A stretch of 64,000 bases of DNA from Micromonospora sp. C28SCA-DRY-2 (GCF_030519475.1 NZ_JAUMKD010000001.1:992001-1056000); one strand, 5' to 3'. Numbered from the stretch's first letter, positions 40,664 through 50,255 are shown. The notes: generated by a model from the letters alone, not told the origin. Program-made: numbers and translations.

Positions 40664-42892
40664 TCAGGTCCGGGCGAGCGCCTTGCGCAGCTGGGCCAGC
40701 CCCGTGGGGCGGCCGTAGCGGTAGCCCTGGCCGTGCACGCAGCCGATCGCCGCCACCGCGGCGTGCTGCCGCTCGGTCTCCACCCCCTCGGCGACCACCG
40801 ACAGCTCGAACGCGCCGGCGAGCCGGGTCACCATCTCCACCGTCGCGTACGCCCGGGCGTCGGTGTCGAGCCGGGCCACGAAGGACCGGTCGATCTTCAG
40901 CTCGGTGGCCGGGATCCGGTGCAGGTAGCTCAGCGCCGAGTACCCGGTGCCGAAGTCGTCGATGGAGATCCGGATGCCCAGCTCGCGCAGCTGGCGCAGC
41001 CGGTCCAGCACCGCCTCACTGCCGTCGATCAGCGCCGACTCGGTCAGCTCGAGGGTGAGCGCCCGGGGCGCCAGGCCGGCGCTCGCGGTCGCCGCGGTCA
41101 CCGTGGCGATCAGGTCCGGCCGGCGCAGGTGCGCGGCGGCGATGTTCACCGCCACCGTCGCCTCGGTCCGCCGGCCCCGCCAGGTGGCCGCGGCCCGGCA
41201 CGCCTCGTGGATCACCCACCGGTCGATCGGCACGATCAACCCGGTCTCCTCCGCCAGCGGCAGGAACCGGGCCGGGCTGAGCAGCCCCAGCCGGGGATGC
41301 CGCCAGCGCACCAGCGCCTCGGCGCTGCGTACCGCCCCGGTGGCCAGGTCGACGATCGGCTGGAACTCCAGGTGCAACTGGCCCTCGTCGACCGCGCGGC
41401 GCAGGTCGGCGATCAGCTCCGCCCGGGTCACCGCCGACTCCCGCAGCGCGGGCGTGCAGGTCCGGTACGCGGACTTGCCGGCGGCCTTCGCCGCGTACAT
41501 GGCGATGTCGGCGTCGCGCAGCAGGTCGGTGTGCGAGGCGTGCTGTGGGCCGTACTCGGCGATGCCGATGCTGGCCGACGGGTGCAGCCCCAGGTCGCCG
41601 TCGTCGTCCTCGGCCGGCTCCAGCGCGGCCAGAAGCCGCTCGGCCAGCCGCTCCGGCGGCACCCGCCCCTCACCGTCGACCAGCACCGCGAACTCGTCGC
41701 CGCCGAGCCGGGCGATCGTGCCGTCGCCGTCGACCGCCGCCCGCATCCGCTCGGCGACCCCGGTCAGCAGGCTGTCCCCGGTGGCATGTCCGAACCGGTC
41801 GTTGACCTGCTTGAACCCGTCGAGGTCGAGGAGCAGCACGGCGACCGGCCGGCCGTCGCGCAGCGCGCCGCGCAGCTTCCGGTTGAACATCAGCCGGTTG
41901 GGCAGGCCGGTGAGCTGGTCGGCGTACGCCAGCCGGCGCAGCCGGACCACCAGCCGCAGGTTCTCGTTGGCGGCCAGCCCCTGCCGCAGCGCGAGCGCGG
42001 CGAGCAGCGCCATCATGCCGTAGAAGACCAGGTGCGGGGTCTGCCCGGTGGGTTGGCGGGCCAGCACCACCGCGGCGATCGCCCCACCCACCGGCAGGTA
42101 CGGCAGCGCCACCCGCCACCACGGCGGCAGCGGCGACTCGGCCTCGTCCGCGTGGTCGCACTCCGGCGGCGGCGGATACCGGGTGGCCACGCCGACCAGC
42201 AGGTAGCTCAACGGCCAGCAGAGGTCGATCGGGTGGCCGGAGAAGTAGTCGCCGCGCACGGCGAGCGAGACGTAGACGGTGTCCGCCACCGCCCGCAGGG
42301 TGAGGCTGGCCCCGATCACCGTCATCGGCCGCCACGCCGGCCGGGCCACCGCGACCAGGATGGTCAGCTGCATCAGGTCGAGCATCGGGAAGAGCAGCCC
42401 GAGCGTACGCAGCGGATCGGCCAGGTCGGCGGCGGCCACGTCGCGGACCACCACGACCCAGCCGATCGGCACCAGGGCGAGCCCGACGATCACCCCGTCC
42501 AGCACCGTCCGGGCCCGCCCCACGGCGGTCCGCGGGGCGGCGAGCGAGCAGAGCAGCGCGCCGGTGCCGGTGAGGATGCCCGCGGTGAAGATCGCCCCGA
42601 CCAGGGGGGTGTGCGGCAGGTCGCCGCCGAGCAGCCGGTCGACCGTCCACACCGCGCGGCCGAGCGCCGCGAGCGCCATGGTGACCGCCAGCAGCGTCCA
42701 GAACCGGCGCAGCGGCGCCGGGTGCCGGCGGGCCGCCTCGCGGCAGGCCACCGCCGCCCAGCCGGCGACCAGCAGCGCGCCGACGTCGCTGACCACGGCC
42801 GCGGCGGGCAGCGCGGCGAACAGCCAGAGCGCCTCGCCGACCAGCACCGCGCCCGCGCCGAGCAGGCCGATCCGAGCGGTACGTGCCGACAT
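40664..42892 (-). CDS. Membrane GGDEF-EAL cyclic-di-GMP protein
   Basis: 742 residues from ATG 42892. About eight to nine hydrophobic segments (residues 1-~305, MASE-like sensor) precede a GGDEF domain with intact GGDEF at 397-401 and DLDGFKQVNDRFGHATGD, then an EAL domain with EAL at 525-527, DDFGTGYSALSYL and EGVETE. Both active-site motifs are complete, so the protein may make and break c-di-GMP; the RxxD inhibitory site 5 residues before GGDEF is absent. In actinomycetes such proteins tune development and the BldD switch. The membrane part should sense a signal; no partner is adjacent. Confidence 0.9.
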   Translation of the reverse strand: MSARTARIGLLGAGAVLVGEALWLFAALPAAAVVSDVGALLVAGWAAVACREAARRHPAPLRRFWTLLAVTMALAALGRAVWTVDRLLGGDLPHTPLVGAIFTAGILTGTGALLCSLAAPRTAVGRARTVLDGVIVGLALVPIGWVVVVRDVAAADLADPLRTLGLLFPMLDLMQLTILVAVARPAWRPMTVIGASLTLRAVADTVYVSLAVRGDYFSGHPIDLCWPLSYLLVGVATRYPPPPECDHADEAESPLPPWWRVALPYLPVGGAIAAVVLARQPTGQTPHLVFYGMMALLAALALRQGLAANENLRLVVRLRRLAYADQLTGLPNRLMFNRKLRGALRDGRPVAVLLLDLDGFKQVNDRFGHATGDSLLTGVAERMRAAVDGDGTIARLGGDEFAVLVDGEGRVPPERLAERLLAALEPAEDDDGDLGLHPSASIGIAEYGPQHASHTDLLRDADIAMYAAKAAGKSAYRTCTPALRESAVTRAELIADLRRAVDEGQLHLEFQPIVDLATGAVRSAEALVRWRHPRLGLLSPARFLPLAEETGLIVPIDRWVIHEACRAAATWRGRRTEATVAVNIAAAHLRRPDLIATVTAATASAGLAPRALTLELTESALIDGSEAVLDRLRQLRELGIRISIDDFGTGYSALSYLHRIPATELKIDRSFVARLDTDARAYATVEMVTRLAGAFELSVVAEGVETERQHAAVAAIGCVHGQGYRYGRPTGLAQLRKALART

Positions 42893-43422
42893 CGGGCGGG
42901 CCGGGCGTCCCCACAGCGTCGGCGGTGCGGCGTCGGCCGGCGGGCCGGAGTCCGCGGGGCGGACCGCGGCGGCCGGCGCGGGGACGCCCCCGGCGGCCTG
43001 CTCGACGTGCTGTCGCGATCCGATCGCTCCGGCTCTCTCTCGTGCGCACCCTCGACGGCGAGGACCGGCCCGGCAAACCCGGAAAGCGTAGCCACGCGCT
43101 CAGCCGCCCCGCCAGAGCCGGACGGCCATCGGCACGCGTCGCGTGGATCTGCCCGGAACCGGAACGGACGTGCTCGCCCGGCGTCCCAGCGAGTTGGAGG
43201 CTTCGGCGTCCCGCACCAGCGCCGGCGCCCGCTGCCCGCCGGCGCGACGGTCCATAGCACACCAGTCGGGGGTACGAACTCGACGCGGTGGTGCGGGCAC
43301 TCGGCCGGTGGGCTGACCGCACCGGGCGGTCGGCAACGAACCCGGTGACAACGGCAGCCTTGACGTCGGTCTCGTCGTGTTAGCTGACAGCAGATTGATC
43401 ATCAGCAGGTCGGCGGCCTACC
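42893..43422. other. 530-bp gap, no gene seen
   Basis: No frame with family resemblance. A plus-strand stretch at ~43070-43130 (GGCAAACC, GGAAA, GCCACGC) faintly recalls part of the c-di-GMP-I riboswitch; see findings. No other feature was identified. Confidence 0.35.
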
Positions 43423-44259
43423 GTGGTGGTCGTGCATGAGGTTCACACGGGGGACGGACGGATCCTGGCGGTCGAGGAGTGGGGCGTTCCCGACGGAGCA
43501 CCGGTGCTGTCGGTGTGCGGTAGTCCGATGAGCCGCCTGGCGCGGTATCCCGACCCGGCGCTTTTCGAGCGGCTCGGCGTACGGCTCGTCACCTACGACC
43601 GGCCAGGGTTCGGTCGCTCGACACCGAGACCGGGCCGTCGGGTCGCTGACGGTGCCGACGACATCGCGGCCATCGTCGACGCGCTCGATCTGGACCGGCT
43701 TTCGGTCGTCGGGGTATCTGGGGGCGGGCCACACGCGCTGGCGTACGCCGCCCGGTACCCGGAGCGGGTCGTCCGGGTGGCGGTGCTGGCGAGCCTGGCG
43801 CCCCGCGACGCCGCCGGCCTCGAGTGGACGGCCGGCATGGCCGACGGCAATCGCCGCAGCGCGGCCGCAGCCCTACAGGGCCGGGCGGCCGTCGAGGCGC
43901 ACCTCGCTGCTGTGGACCATGGCGGGCCGGCGCTGTTGCCCGCCAACGACCAGGCCGTGCTCGCTAGGCCGGAGATCAACGCCATGGTCAGGGCCGCGTT
44001 CGCCGAGGCCGTCCGGCCGGGCCTCGACGGCTGGGTCGACGACGTGCACGCCCTCTTCGGGCTGCCGTGGGGCTTCGACCCGGCGACCGTGTCGCGACCG
44101 GTGCGGGTGTGGCACGGCGCGCTCGACCAGGCCGTGCCCGCCGCGCACGGCCGGTGGCTCGCGGCGCGCATCCCCGGCGCCGAGCTCGAGGTCCAGCCGG
44201 ATGCCGGCCACGCCGGTCACTTCGACGCGACACCGGCCGTCCTCGAAAGTGGCCGGTAG
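43423..44259 (+). CDS. Alpha/beta-hydrolase, Ser nucleophile
   Basis: 278 residues; the first GTG at 43423 is taken, GTG 43432 is an alternative. Fold markers: VLSVCGSPMSRL (oxyanion-type loop), LVTYDRPGFGRSTPR, nucleophile elbow GVSGGGPHALAYA (Ser), PVRVWHGALDQAVP (Asp) and DAGHAGHFD (His). This arrangement is that of carboxylesterase/proline-iminopeptidase-type hydrolases with a Ser-Asp-His triad. Substrate unknown. Not related to the Asp-nucleophile enzyme at 35736. Confidence 0.85.
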   Translation: MVVVHEVHTGDGRILAVEEWGVPDGAPVLSVCGSPMSRLARYPDPALFERLGVRLVTYDRPGFGRSTPRPGRRVADGADDIAAIVDALDLDRLSVVGVSGGGPHALAYAARYPERVVRVAVLASLAPRDAAGLEWTAGMADGNRRSAAAALQGRAAVEAHLAAVDHGGPALLPANDQAVLARPEINAMVRAAFAEAVRPGLDGWVDDVHALFGLPWGFDPATVSRPVRVWHGALDQAVPAAHGRWLAARIPGAELEVQPDAGHAGHFDATPAVLESGR

Positions 44260-44381
44260 CGGCGCCCGTCACCGCAAACGCAATTCTGAATCCAACGACT
44301 ACCCTGCCTCACCACCCCACCCCCGCCACGCCAGGACGCGAGGTTGGCGGCAGCAACGGAGACCGAGACCGCCGGTCAACC

Positions 44382-45869
44382 TCATGATCGCAACTGGGGT
44401 CGGGGGGTGGTGGGTGGCCGCCTGGACGGGCACCGGGGGGTTTCCTCGGCGGTGGGGAAGGTGGCGGGCGGCAGGAAGGCCTCCGAGAGGGTGGTGTAGC
44501 AGAGCCGCTCCCCCGCCTCCGGCACGCTGCCGGGCGCCGCCGCCAGGCCGCGGCCCATCCCGCCGGAGAGCTCCAGCACCACCTCGGTCTTGCCGTCGGC
44601 GGCCGGGGTCACGAACACCACCCGGGCCTTCTGCGCCGGCCGGGTCGGCGAGTACAGCACCGCGCCGACCGGCACCAGCACCGGCTCGGTGGTGACCAGC
44701 TGGATCCGGGGCCGCAGCACCGGCCGCTTGCCGCTGTCGTCCACCCGCTTCGGGTCGGCCAGCGTCACCTCGCCGACGAACGCCTCACCGGCCAGCCGGT
44801 GCTCGGCCATCACCAGCGGGTCGTCGTAGGCGCGCTGCACGGCGCAGGAGGTCAGCGCCCGCTCCAGCCGGTGCAGCCGCTGGGCCGCCGCCACCGCGCC
44901 GTCGCGCCGGGGCTGCGGGCCGCCGCCCGCGTCGAGGTGCTCCGCGTAGCCGGTGAACGCGTCCCGGTCGCCGGCCCACCGGCCCTCGACCCGGGCGCCG
45001 GGCGGCAGCGCGCGCAGCAACCCCACGCCGCGCCACATCAGCTCCCAGGTGGGCGCGAGCTGGTCGCGCAGCAGCCGTTCCAGCTCGGCGTACGCGGCCG
45101 CGCGGGCCGCCGGATCCGCCTCGGCGGCGGCGTACGCGGCGATCGCCGGGGCGAGCCACCGGTTGTCGAACTCGGGATCGGTGGCCGGCCCGGCCGGCGG
45201 GCAGCGCGCCGGGTCCTCGGCCAGGGCCGCCGCCTCGGCGCCGGTGTGCCCGGCCGGCGGGTCGATCCAGCCGAGCAGCGCCGGCAGGTGCAGGTCCTCC
45301 ACCGCGCTCTGCCCGGTCGCCCAGTGCAGGGTCAGCGCGTCGGTCATCGCCACCAGCGCCGACGAGCCCGGATGCTCGGCGCGCTCGGCGAAGAAGGTCA
45401 GCCAGCGACCCAGCAGCGGCACCGACGGGTGCACCGGATGCTCGCCGTCGGTCCGGCGGAACCGGGTGGCGCGGCCGAGCAGCCGCAGGAAGGTGATCCC
45501 GGCCGGGTTCGGCACCAGCAGCTGCGGCGCGTCGACGTAGCGGTGGCGGACGTCCCGGCCCCGGTCCACCGCCACCGCCTCGGTGGCCCCCCGGTGCCCG
45601 TCCAGGTACGGCAGCAGCACCGCCGCCAGCTCGGCGGCGAACGCGAAGCGCTGGTCGCGGTTGCGGGGCTGCGGCACGATCAGCAGCCGCGTCTCGTCCG
45701 GCGCCGCGCCGACCAGCATCGCCAGCGGGGCGTTCGCCTCGCCGGCCATCGCCAGCGGCACCAGCACCAGCGGCCGTGGCGACAGGTGCAGGTGCCGTAC
45801 GGTGGCCACCGGCTGCGCCACCCCGGCGGCGAGCGCCTGCGCCCGGGCCAGCGCGCGCAGCGTACTCAT
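44382..45869 (-). CDS. Unknown protein coupled to a Cas4/AddB-like nuclease
   Basis: 495 residues from ATG 45869; ATGA overlaps the nuclease stop by four bases, so the two are made together. N-terminal third: PLAMAGEANAPLAMLVG and LLIVPQPRNRDQRFAFAAELAAVLLPYLD. Middle: RATRFRRTDGEHPVHPSVPLLGRWLTFFAE and a helical stretch. C-terminal third: strand-rich VLRPRIQLVTTEPVLVP, then KARVVFVTPAADGKTEVVLEL. No known family or catalytic set is recognised. The frame upstream of 45869 (to 46865) is antisense/shifted shadow. Probably a dedicated partner of the nuclease, perhaps substrate-binding or structural. Confidence 0.7.
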   Translation of the reverse strand: MSTLRALARAQALAAGVAQPVATVRHLHLSPRPLVLVPLAMAGEANAPLAMLVGAAPDETRLLIVPQPRNRDQRFAFAAELAAVLLPYLDGHRGATEAVAVDRGRDVRHRYVDAPQLLVPNPAGITFLRLLGRATRFRRTDGEHPVHPSVPLLGRWLTFFAERAEHPGSSALVAMTDALTLHWATGQSAVEDLHLPALLGWIDPPAGHTGAEAAALAEDPARCPPAGPATDPEFDNRWLAPAIAAYAAAEADPAARAAAYAELERLLRDQLAPTWELMWRGVGLLRALPPGARVEGRWAGDRDAFTGYAEHLDAGGGPQPRRDGAVAAAQRLHRLERALTSCAVQRAYDDPLVMAEHRLAGEAFVGEVTLADPKRVDDSGKRPVLRPRIQLVTTEPVLVPVGAVLYSPTRPAQKARVVFVTPAADGKTEVVLELSGGMGRGLAAAPGSVPEAGERLCYTTLSEAFLPPATFPTAEETPRCPSRRPPTTPRPQLRS

Positions 45870-46963
45870 GCCGGCAGCCCGAGGGCCTCGGCGCGCAACC
45901 GGGCGGCGGCGCGCAACAGCGCGGCGGCCTCCGCCTGCTCCGGCTCGGGGGTCCGCTCGCCGGTGGCGAGCGCCAGCACCTCCGGCACCGTCGGCACGCC
46001 GCCGAGCGCCTCGCGCACCGGCCGGCCCAGCGCGGCGGTCTGCTCCCGGGCCTCGTGCCGGCAGAAGTACGCCAGCTCGCAGGCGGCCAGGCAGTCCGGC
46101 GCGTAACGGGCCTCCACGGTGGACAGCGCGGCGGCCAGCGTCGCCGGCTCGGCGGTCAGGTCGGCGGTGAAGTCCTCGGGCACGGCCGCCAGCAGCGCGT
46201 CGATCCGGGCCATCCGGTCCAGTTGACGGCGCAGCACCAGCAGCTGCTTGCGCACGTCGAGCAGGCTCGCCACCGGCTGGTTGGCGAAGTCGCGCGGGCA
46301 GACCAGCACCACGTCGTGCGACACCAGCTCCGGGTCGTGCCCCTCGGCGGTGAGCAGCTCGCGCAGCGCCAGCACGTAGACGGCGGACTGGATCGCCGCG
46401 GCGGCCACCTTGCCCGGGTCGGCCTGCCCGTCGATCACCGGGAACGACTTGATCTCCACGACGTGGAACCGGCCGGCGAGCCGGGCCGCGACCAGGTCCG
46501 GCTCCAGGTACACCCGCCGGCCGGCGACGTCCAGGCCGAGCAGCGGGTGGTCGAAGAGCGCGGCCGGCTCGTCCGGCCCGGCCGGTACGGCGGCGGCGAG
46601 CACCTCCCGGGAGCGCCGCTGCCGGTCCGCCAGGTCGTCGGCGCCGAGGTCGGTCCAGTCGGCCCGGTCGCCGGGCGGCACGCCCAGCCGCTCCGCCACC
46701 AGCCGCAGCAGCTCCACGCCGCCGTCCGCCTTGAGCTGCGCCTCGAACGCGTTGCCCCGGGTGATGGCGAACCGGGACTGCCCGAACCGGGCCGGGAAGC
46801 CGATCCGCTCGGCCAGCTTCGGCTTGTCCACCCCGGCGCCGTCGAGGACGGCCCGCCGGGTGCAACCCGGGTTGCCGGTCAGCGCGGCGATGGTGCGGGC
46901 GTTGTGCCGCCGGGCCGGCACCCCGCCACGGATCGCCGCCAGTCGCTGCTCGCTGCTCGTCAT
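45866..46963 (-). CDS. PD-(D/E)XK nuclease with Fe-S-type cysteines (Cas4/AddB-like)
   Basis: 365 residues from ATG 46963. Nuclease motifs: RGNAFEAQL (70-78), EPD with D156, VVEIKSF with E170-I-K172, and the Q-x-x-x-Y motif QSAVY (192-196), the order seen in RecB/Cas4-type exonucleases. Cysteines C34, C291, C295 and C301 give one N-terminal plus C-x3-C-x5-C, as in the 4Fe-4S cluster of Cas4 and AddB. The reaction expected is Mg2+-dependent DNA cleavage. It overlaps the next gene by four bases (ATGA), so it forms a two-gene unit. It is not beside CRISPR genes. Confidence 0.8.
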   Translation of the reverse strand: MTSSEQRLAAIRGGVPARRHNARTIAALTGNPGCTRRAVLDGAGVDKPKLAERIGFPARFGQSRFAITRGNAFEAQLKADGGVELLRLVAERLGVPPGDRADWTDLGADDLADRQRRSREVLAAAVPAGPDEPAALFDHPLLGLDVAGRRVYLEPDLVAARLAGRFHVVEIKSFPVIDGQADPGKVAAAAIQSAVYVLALRELLTAEGHDPELVSHDVVLVCPRDFANQPVASLLDVRKQLLVLRRQLDRMARIDALLAAVPEDFTADLTAEPATLAAALSTVEARYAPDCLAACELAYFCRHEAREQTAALGRPVREALGGVPTVPEVLALATGERTPEPEQAEAAALLRAAARLRAEALGLPA

Positions 46964-47018
46964 GATCCGCCCAGGATAGGCCCGGACCGGCTCCGCGCCA
47001 CGCGCGCCGCGACCGGGG

Positions 47019-48413
47019 TCAGCGGCTGTCGGCGGTGACCGGCACCGGCGCCGGCACGCCCCGCCGCACCAGCACGGCGACGAGCGCGGCCGCCACCAGC
47101 GCGACCCCGGCCATCGACCAGAGCACGACGCGCAGCCCACCGGTGAACCCCGGGTCCGCGAGCCGGCCGGCCGTGGTGCTGGCGACCACCGCCCCGACCA
47201 CCGCGATGGCGACCGTCTCGCTGGCCAGCCGGGCGGTGTTGATCATTCCGGCGCCGGTGGCCGCCCGGGCCGGCGCCACGCTGCCGATCGCCAGCGCGTC
47301 GAGCAGCCCCATGGAGAGCCCCACCCCGACGCCGATGGTGAGCAGCGGCCCGGCCAGCGCGCCGGGATCGCTGTCCGGGCCGAGCACAGTGGCCCAGGCC
47401 GCGCCGACGGCCACCACAGCGACCGACGCGACGATCACCGCCGGGGCCGGCACCAGTCGGGTCAGCACCCCGCTGAGCAGCGGCAGGACCAGCGTCGGCG
47501 CGGTGAGCAGGATCAGCGTCGCGCCGGCCGCGGCGGGGCTGAGCCCGACCACCGCGGTCAGGTACGACGGCAGGTAGACCAGCAGCGGCACCAGCACGGC
47601 GACGATGGTGGCCGCCGCCAGGCAGATGCCGAGGAACCGGGGGCTGGCCAGCAGCGCCAGGTCGAACATCGGCTCGGCACGGCCCCGCTCGACCCGGACG
47701 AAGACCACCAGCAGCGCCAGCGCGGCGGCGAACGCGGCGACGATGACGGGATCGCCCCAGCCGTGCTCCGGACCCTGCACGAAGCCGAAGATGAGCAGCA
47801 GCAGCGCGGCGGTGAACGACCCGGTGCCCGGCCAGTCAATCCGCCCGCCCTCCGGCTGCCGGGACTCGGGCAGCAGCGGCACCAGGGCCAGCACCACCAG
47901 ACCGGCCAGCGCCGGCGCGGCGAAGACCGACCGCCAGCCGAACGCGTCGATGAGCAACCCGGCGATGGACGGGCCGAACGCCAGGCCGACGCCGATCGCC
48001 GTGCCGAAGACGCTGAACGCGCGGGCCCGGGCCCGGCCGTGGAAGGTGCCGGCGAGGATCGCCGACGCGCTGGTGGCGGCGGCCGCCGCGCCGATGCCGG
48101 CGAGCGCGCGGAGGCCGTCGAGCAGCACGATGTCGTCGGCGACCGCGGCGAGCAGCCCCGCGCCGGCGAAGATCCCGACGCCGGTGGCGAAGACCCGACG
48201 CCGGCCGAGCAGGTCGGCGAGCGCGCCGCTGGCGAGCATGAAGCTGGCGAAGGTGGCGTTGTAGCCGTTCACCACCCACTGCACCCCGGCCAGCCCGGCG
48301 TCGAGGTCGCGACCGATGTCCGGCAGGGCGACCGAGGCGCCGGTCAGCGACACCGGCAACGAGAGCGTGGACAGCAGGACGGCGACCAGCACGACGGCCG
48401 GATGGTTGCGCAC
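47019..48413 (-). CDS. MFS drug exporter, DHA2 (EmrB/QacA-type)
   Basis: 464 residues from GTG 48413 (GGGGGAA upstream). Fourteen hydrophobic segments, with LSLPVSLTGASVALPDIGRDL at segment 1, VQWVVNGYNATFASFMLASGALADLLGRRRVF (motif A GALADLLGRRR) and segment 5 motif C GTAIGVGLAFGPSIAGLLI. DHA2 exporters expel drugs or metabolites with protons. No neighbouring regulator. Confidence 0.88.
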   Translation of the reverse strand: MRNHPAVVLVAVLLSTLSLPVSLTGASVALPDIGRDLDAGLAGVQWVVNGYNATFASFMLASGALADLLGRRRVFATGVGIFAGAGLLAAVADDIVLLDGLRALAGIGAAAAATSASAILAGTFHGRARARAFSVFGTAIGVGLAFGPSIAGLLIDAFGWRSVFAAPALAGLVVLALVPLLPESRQPEGGRIDWPGTGSFTAALLLLIFGFVQGPEHGWGDPVIVAAFAAALALLVVFVRVERGRAEPMFDLALLASPRFLGICLAAATIVAVLVPLLVYLPSYLTAVVGLSPAAAGATLILLTAPTLVLPLLSGVLTRLVPAPAVIVASVAVVAVGAAWATVLGPDSDPGALAGPLLTIGVGVGLSMGLLDALAIGSVAPARAATGAGMINTARLASETVAIAVVGAVVASTTAGRLADPGFTGGLRVVLWSMAGVALVAAALVAVLVRRGVPAPVPVTADSR

Positions 48414-48676
48414 GATTCCCCCGTTCGGACGGCCGTCTCAGCCTAGTTGCCGTGGCCGGGGGCGAGATCCGCGCCGGGTCGAAGATCACACGCGGCCGGT
48501 CACCGGCCGGCCGAGCGGTTCCAGGGGGAACGGGGCAGCGCGGTGCCGGCCAGCGGACGGCGCTCACGCCGGCGCCGCCGACGGCCGGGGGTGCAGGGCG
48601 GCCGGGAGAGGGAGTGCGCGGGGGCCTCCGGGCACCGGCCGATCAGCCAGCAGAGGAACCGGACCATCGCCGACGC

Positions 48677-48910
48677 TCAGCCGACCGGAAGGCGCCGGGC
48701 CTCGGCCTTGGGGACCTCGTAGTGGGCCCCGCAGTACGAGCACTGCTGGAGGTAGCGGGTGCGGATCGGGATGATCGGGATGAAGAACAGGCTGAACTTC
48801 GTCGACCGGCGGGTGATCACCTGTGCCGCGTGGTTCCCGCAGTTGCGGCAGACCTGCTGCACGACGCCCGATCGGGTGACCTTGGTGCGCAGCCCGAAGA
48901 TGAGGAACAT
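48677..48910 (-). CDS. Zinc-ribbon protein
   Basis: 77 residues from ATG 48910. Two C-x-x-C knuckles: CRNCGN and CSYCGA, separated by a basic stretch (QVITRRSTKFSLFF) and the FIPIIPIRTRYLQQ segment. This is the zinc-ribbon small-protein family with a transmembrane-like middle seen in many actinobacteria; function unknown. Strong third-position bias supports the frame. Confidence 0.75.
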   Translation of the reverse strand: MFLIFGLRTKVTRSGVVQQVCRNCGNHAAQVITRRSTKFSLFFIPIIPIRTRYLQQCSYCGAHYEVPKAEARRLPVG

Positions 48911-49090
48911 CCCCCGCCACTACCCACCCCGAGGCACCCGACACACCCCCACGACCATGATCGTCTGTTGCGCGGCAGGCCGATCCGGTCCTCGGTGACC
49001 CGCCGGGCAGCGGACGATCACCGGTCCGCGCGGCCGAACGCCCGCCCCGGGATGCCGGGACGGGCGTTCAGGGTTCGCGGGTCGGCAGGG

Positions 49091-49981
49091 TCACCCCTCG
49101 GAGTTCATCCACCCGTCCCAATGGTCGCCACCCTTGTCGTGGTCCCGCTTCTCGTCGCGACCCGACTCGTCGCCCTTGCCGTGGTCCCGGTCCTCGTCGC
49201 GACCCGACTCGTCGCCCTTGCCGTGGTCCCGGTCCTCGTCCCGCTCGTCCCGGCTCCAGTCCGAGTCCTTGTGGTCCCGGTCCCGGCCCTCGTCGCTGGC
49301 GTCCCAGCCCCAGGACTCGTGGTCCTTCTTCCGGTCGTCGTCCTTCTTCCGGTCCTCGTCGCTCTTGATCTGGCCCCGGATTTCACCGTTCGGGTACTTC
49401 TTGGTGTGCACGTTGACGTAGGTCACGCCGGCCTCGATCGCGTCGACGAGCTCGTCGAACTCGCCCGGCTCGATGCCCTGCTCGGCGGGGCCGACGACGT
49501 CCTCGGGCTTGATGGTCCCCTCGACCTTGGCCGGGGACTTGGGGCAGTCCGGGACGTGCTTCGCCGCCCCGCCCTTGGCGTCCTTCAGGTTGGAGCAGAG
49601 GAAGGCGGCGATCCCGCCGCTCTGGTGCCGGCCCCCGAAGTGGATGTGCGCCTGCTGGACGTCGTTGAGCTCGTCGTAGGTCAGCTGGTACTTGATTTCC
49701 TTGTTGCGTTCGTCGATGTGCGCCACGAACCGGCCGAAGCCGGGCGTGGAGATGGTCAGCGGGTCTTCCTCGTAGCCGCTGAGCTTCGCCCGGACCACCT
49801 CCTTGCCGCGTGAGTCGCTCCAGTCCCACGAGTCGCGGGAGTCCCGCTGGTCGTGCGACTCACGCTTGTCGCCGGAGTCGTCCCGGCCGTCGCCCATGGC
49901 CGCGGTACCCAGGGCGGTGGCGGCGACGGCCGCGCTGGCCGCCACCGCCACCGTCCACAGTCGAGTACGTCGCATGATCAT
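49091..49981 (-). CDS. Exported CHRD-domain protein with Asp/Arg-rich tail
   Basis: 296 residues from ATG 49981, preceded by AGGAGG at 8 nt; ATG 49975 is the alternative. Signal peptide (LWTVAVAASAAVAATALG). The CHRD domain follows: VVRAKLSGYEEDPLTIS, GRFVAHIDERNKEIKYQLTYDEL, AHIHFGG, VTYVNVHTKKYPNGEIRGQIK. CHRD domains act as extracellular scaffolds in chordin-like and bacterial proteins. The C-terminal third is almost pure Asp, Glu, Arg, Lys, Gly and His, including 14-residue repeats, so it is disordered and possibly metal-binding. Confidence 0.85.
   Translation of the reverse strand: MIMRRTRLWTVAVAASAAVAATALGTAAMGDGRDDSGDKRESHDQRDSRDSWDWSDSRGKEVVRAKLSGYEEDPLTISTPGFGRFVAHIDERNKEIKYQLTYDELNDVQQAHIHFGGRHQSGGIAAFLCSNLKDAKGGAAKHVPDCPKSPAKVEGTIKPEDVVGPAEQGIEPGEFDELVDAIEAGVTYVNVHTKKYPNGEIRGQIKSDEDRKKDDDRKKDHESWGWDASDEGRDRDHKDSDWSRDERDEDRDHGKGDESGRDEDRDHGKGDESGRDEKRDHDKGGDHWDGWMNSEG
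49151..49250 (-). repeat. 42-bp tandem repeats in the CHRD protein tail
   Basis: Two exact 42-bp copies (49151-49192 and 49193-49234) plus a partial third encode 14-residue units DEDRDHGKGDESGR. The repeat is in frame and codes for the charged tail. Confidence 0.75.
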
Positions 49982-50255
49982 TGCTGTTTCCTCCTAGACG
50001 GGGATCCCAGCCCGCGACCGACGACACAGAATGCGCGTCCGTCACGGGACGCGGGCACGCGAAGGCACCGCGTGCCGGAGCGACGTGGTGTCGGAACCTC
50101 CGGCACTCGGGATCGATTGGCACCCTATGGTGAAATTGTCCCATGTTCGGGGGAAACCGGAGCCATCTTCACTGATCCGACCGTCAGCGATCTTCGAGTG
50201 CTATGCCGCAGGTCGGGAGGTCTACGGCGACCAGGGGTGGGTTGGGTACCGACAA

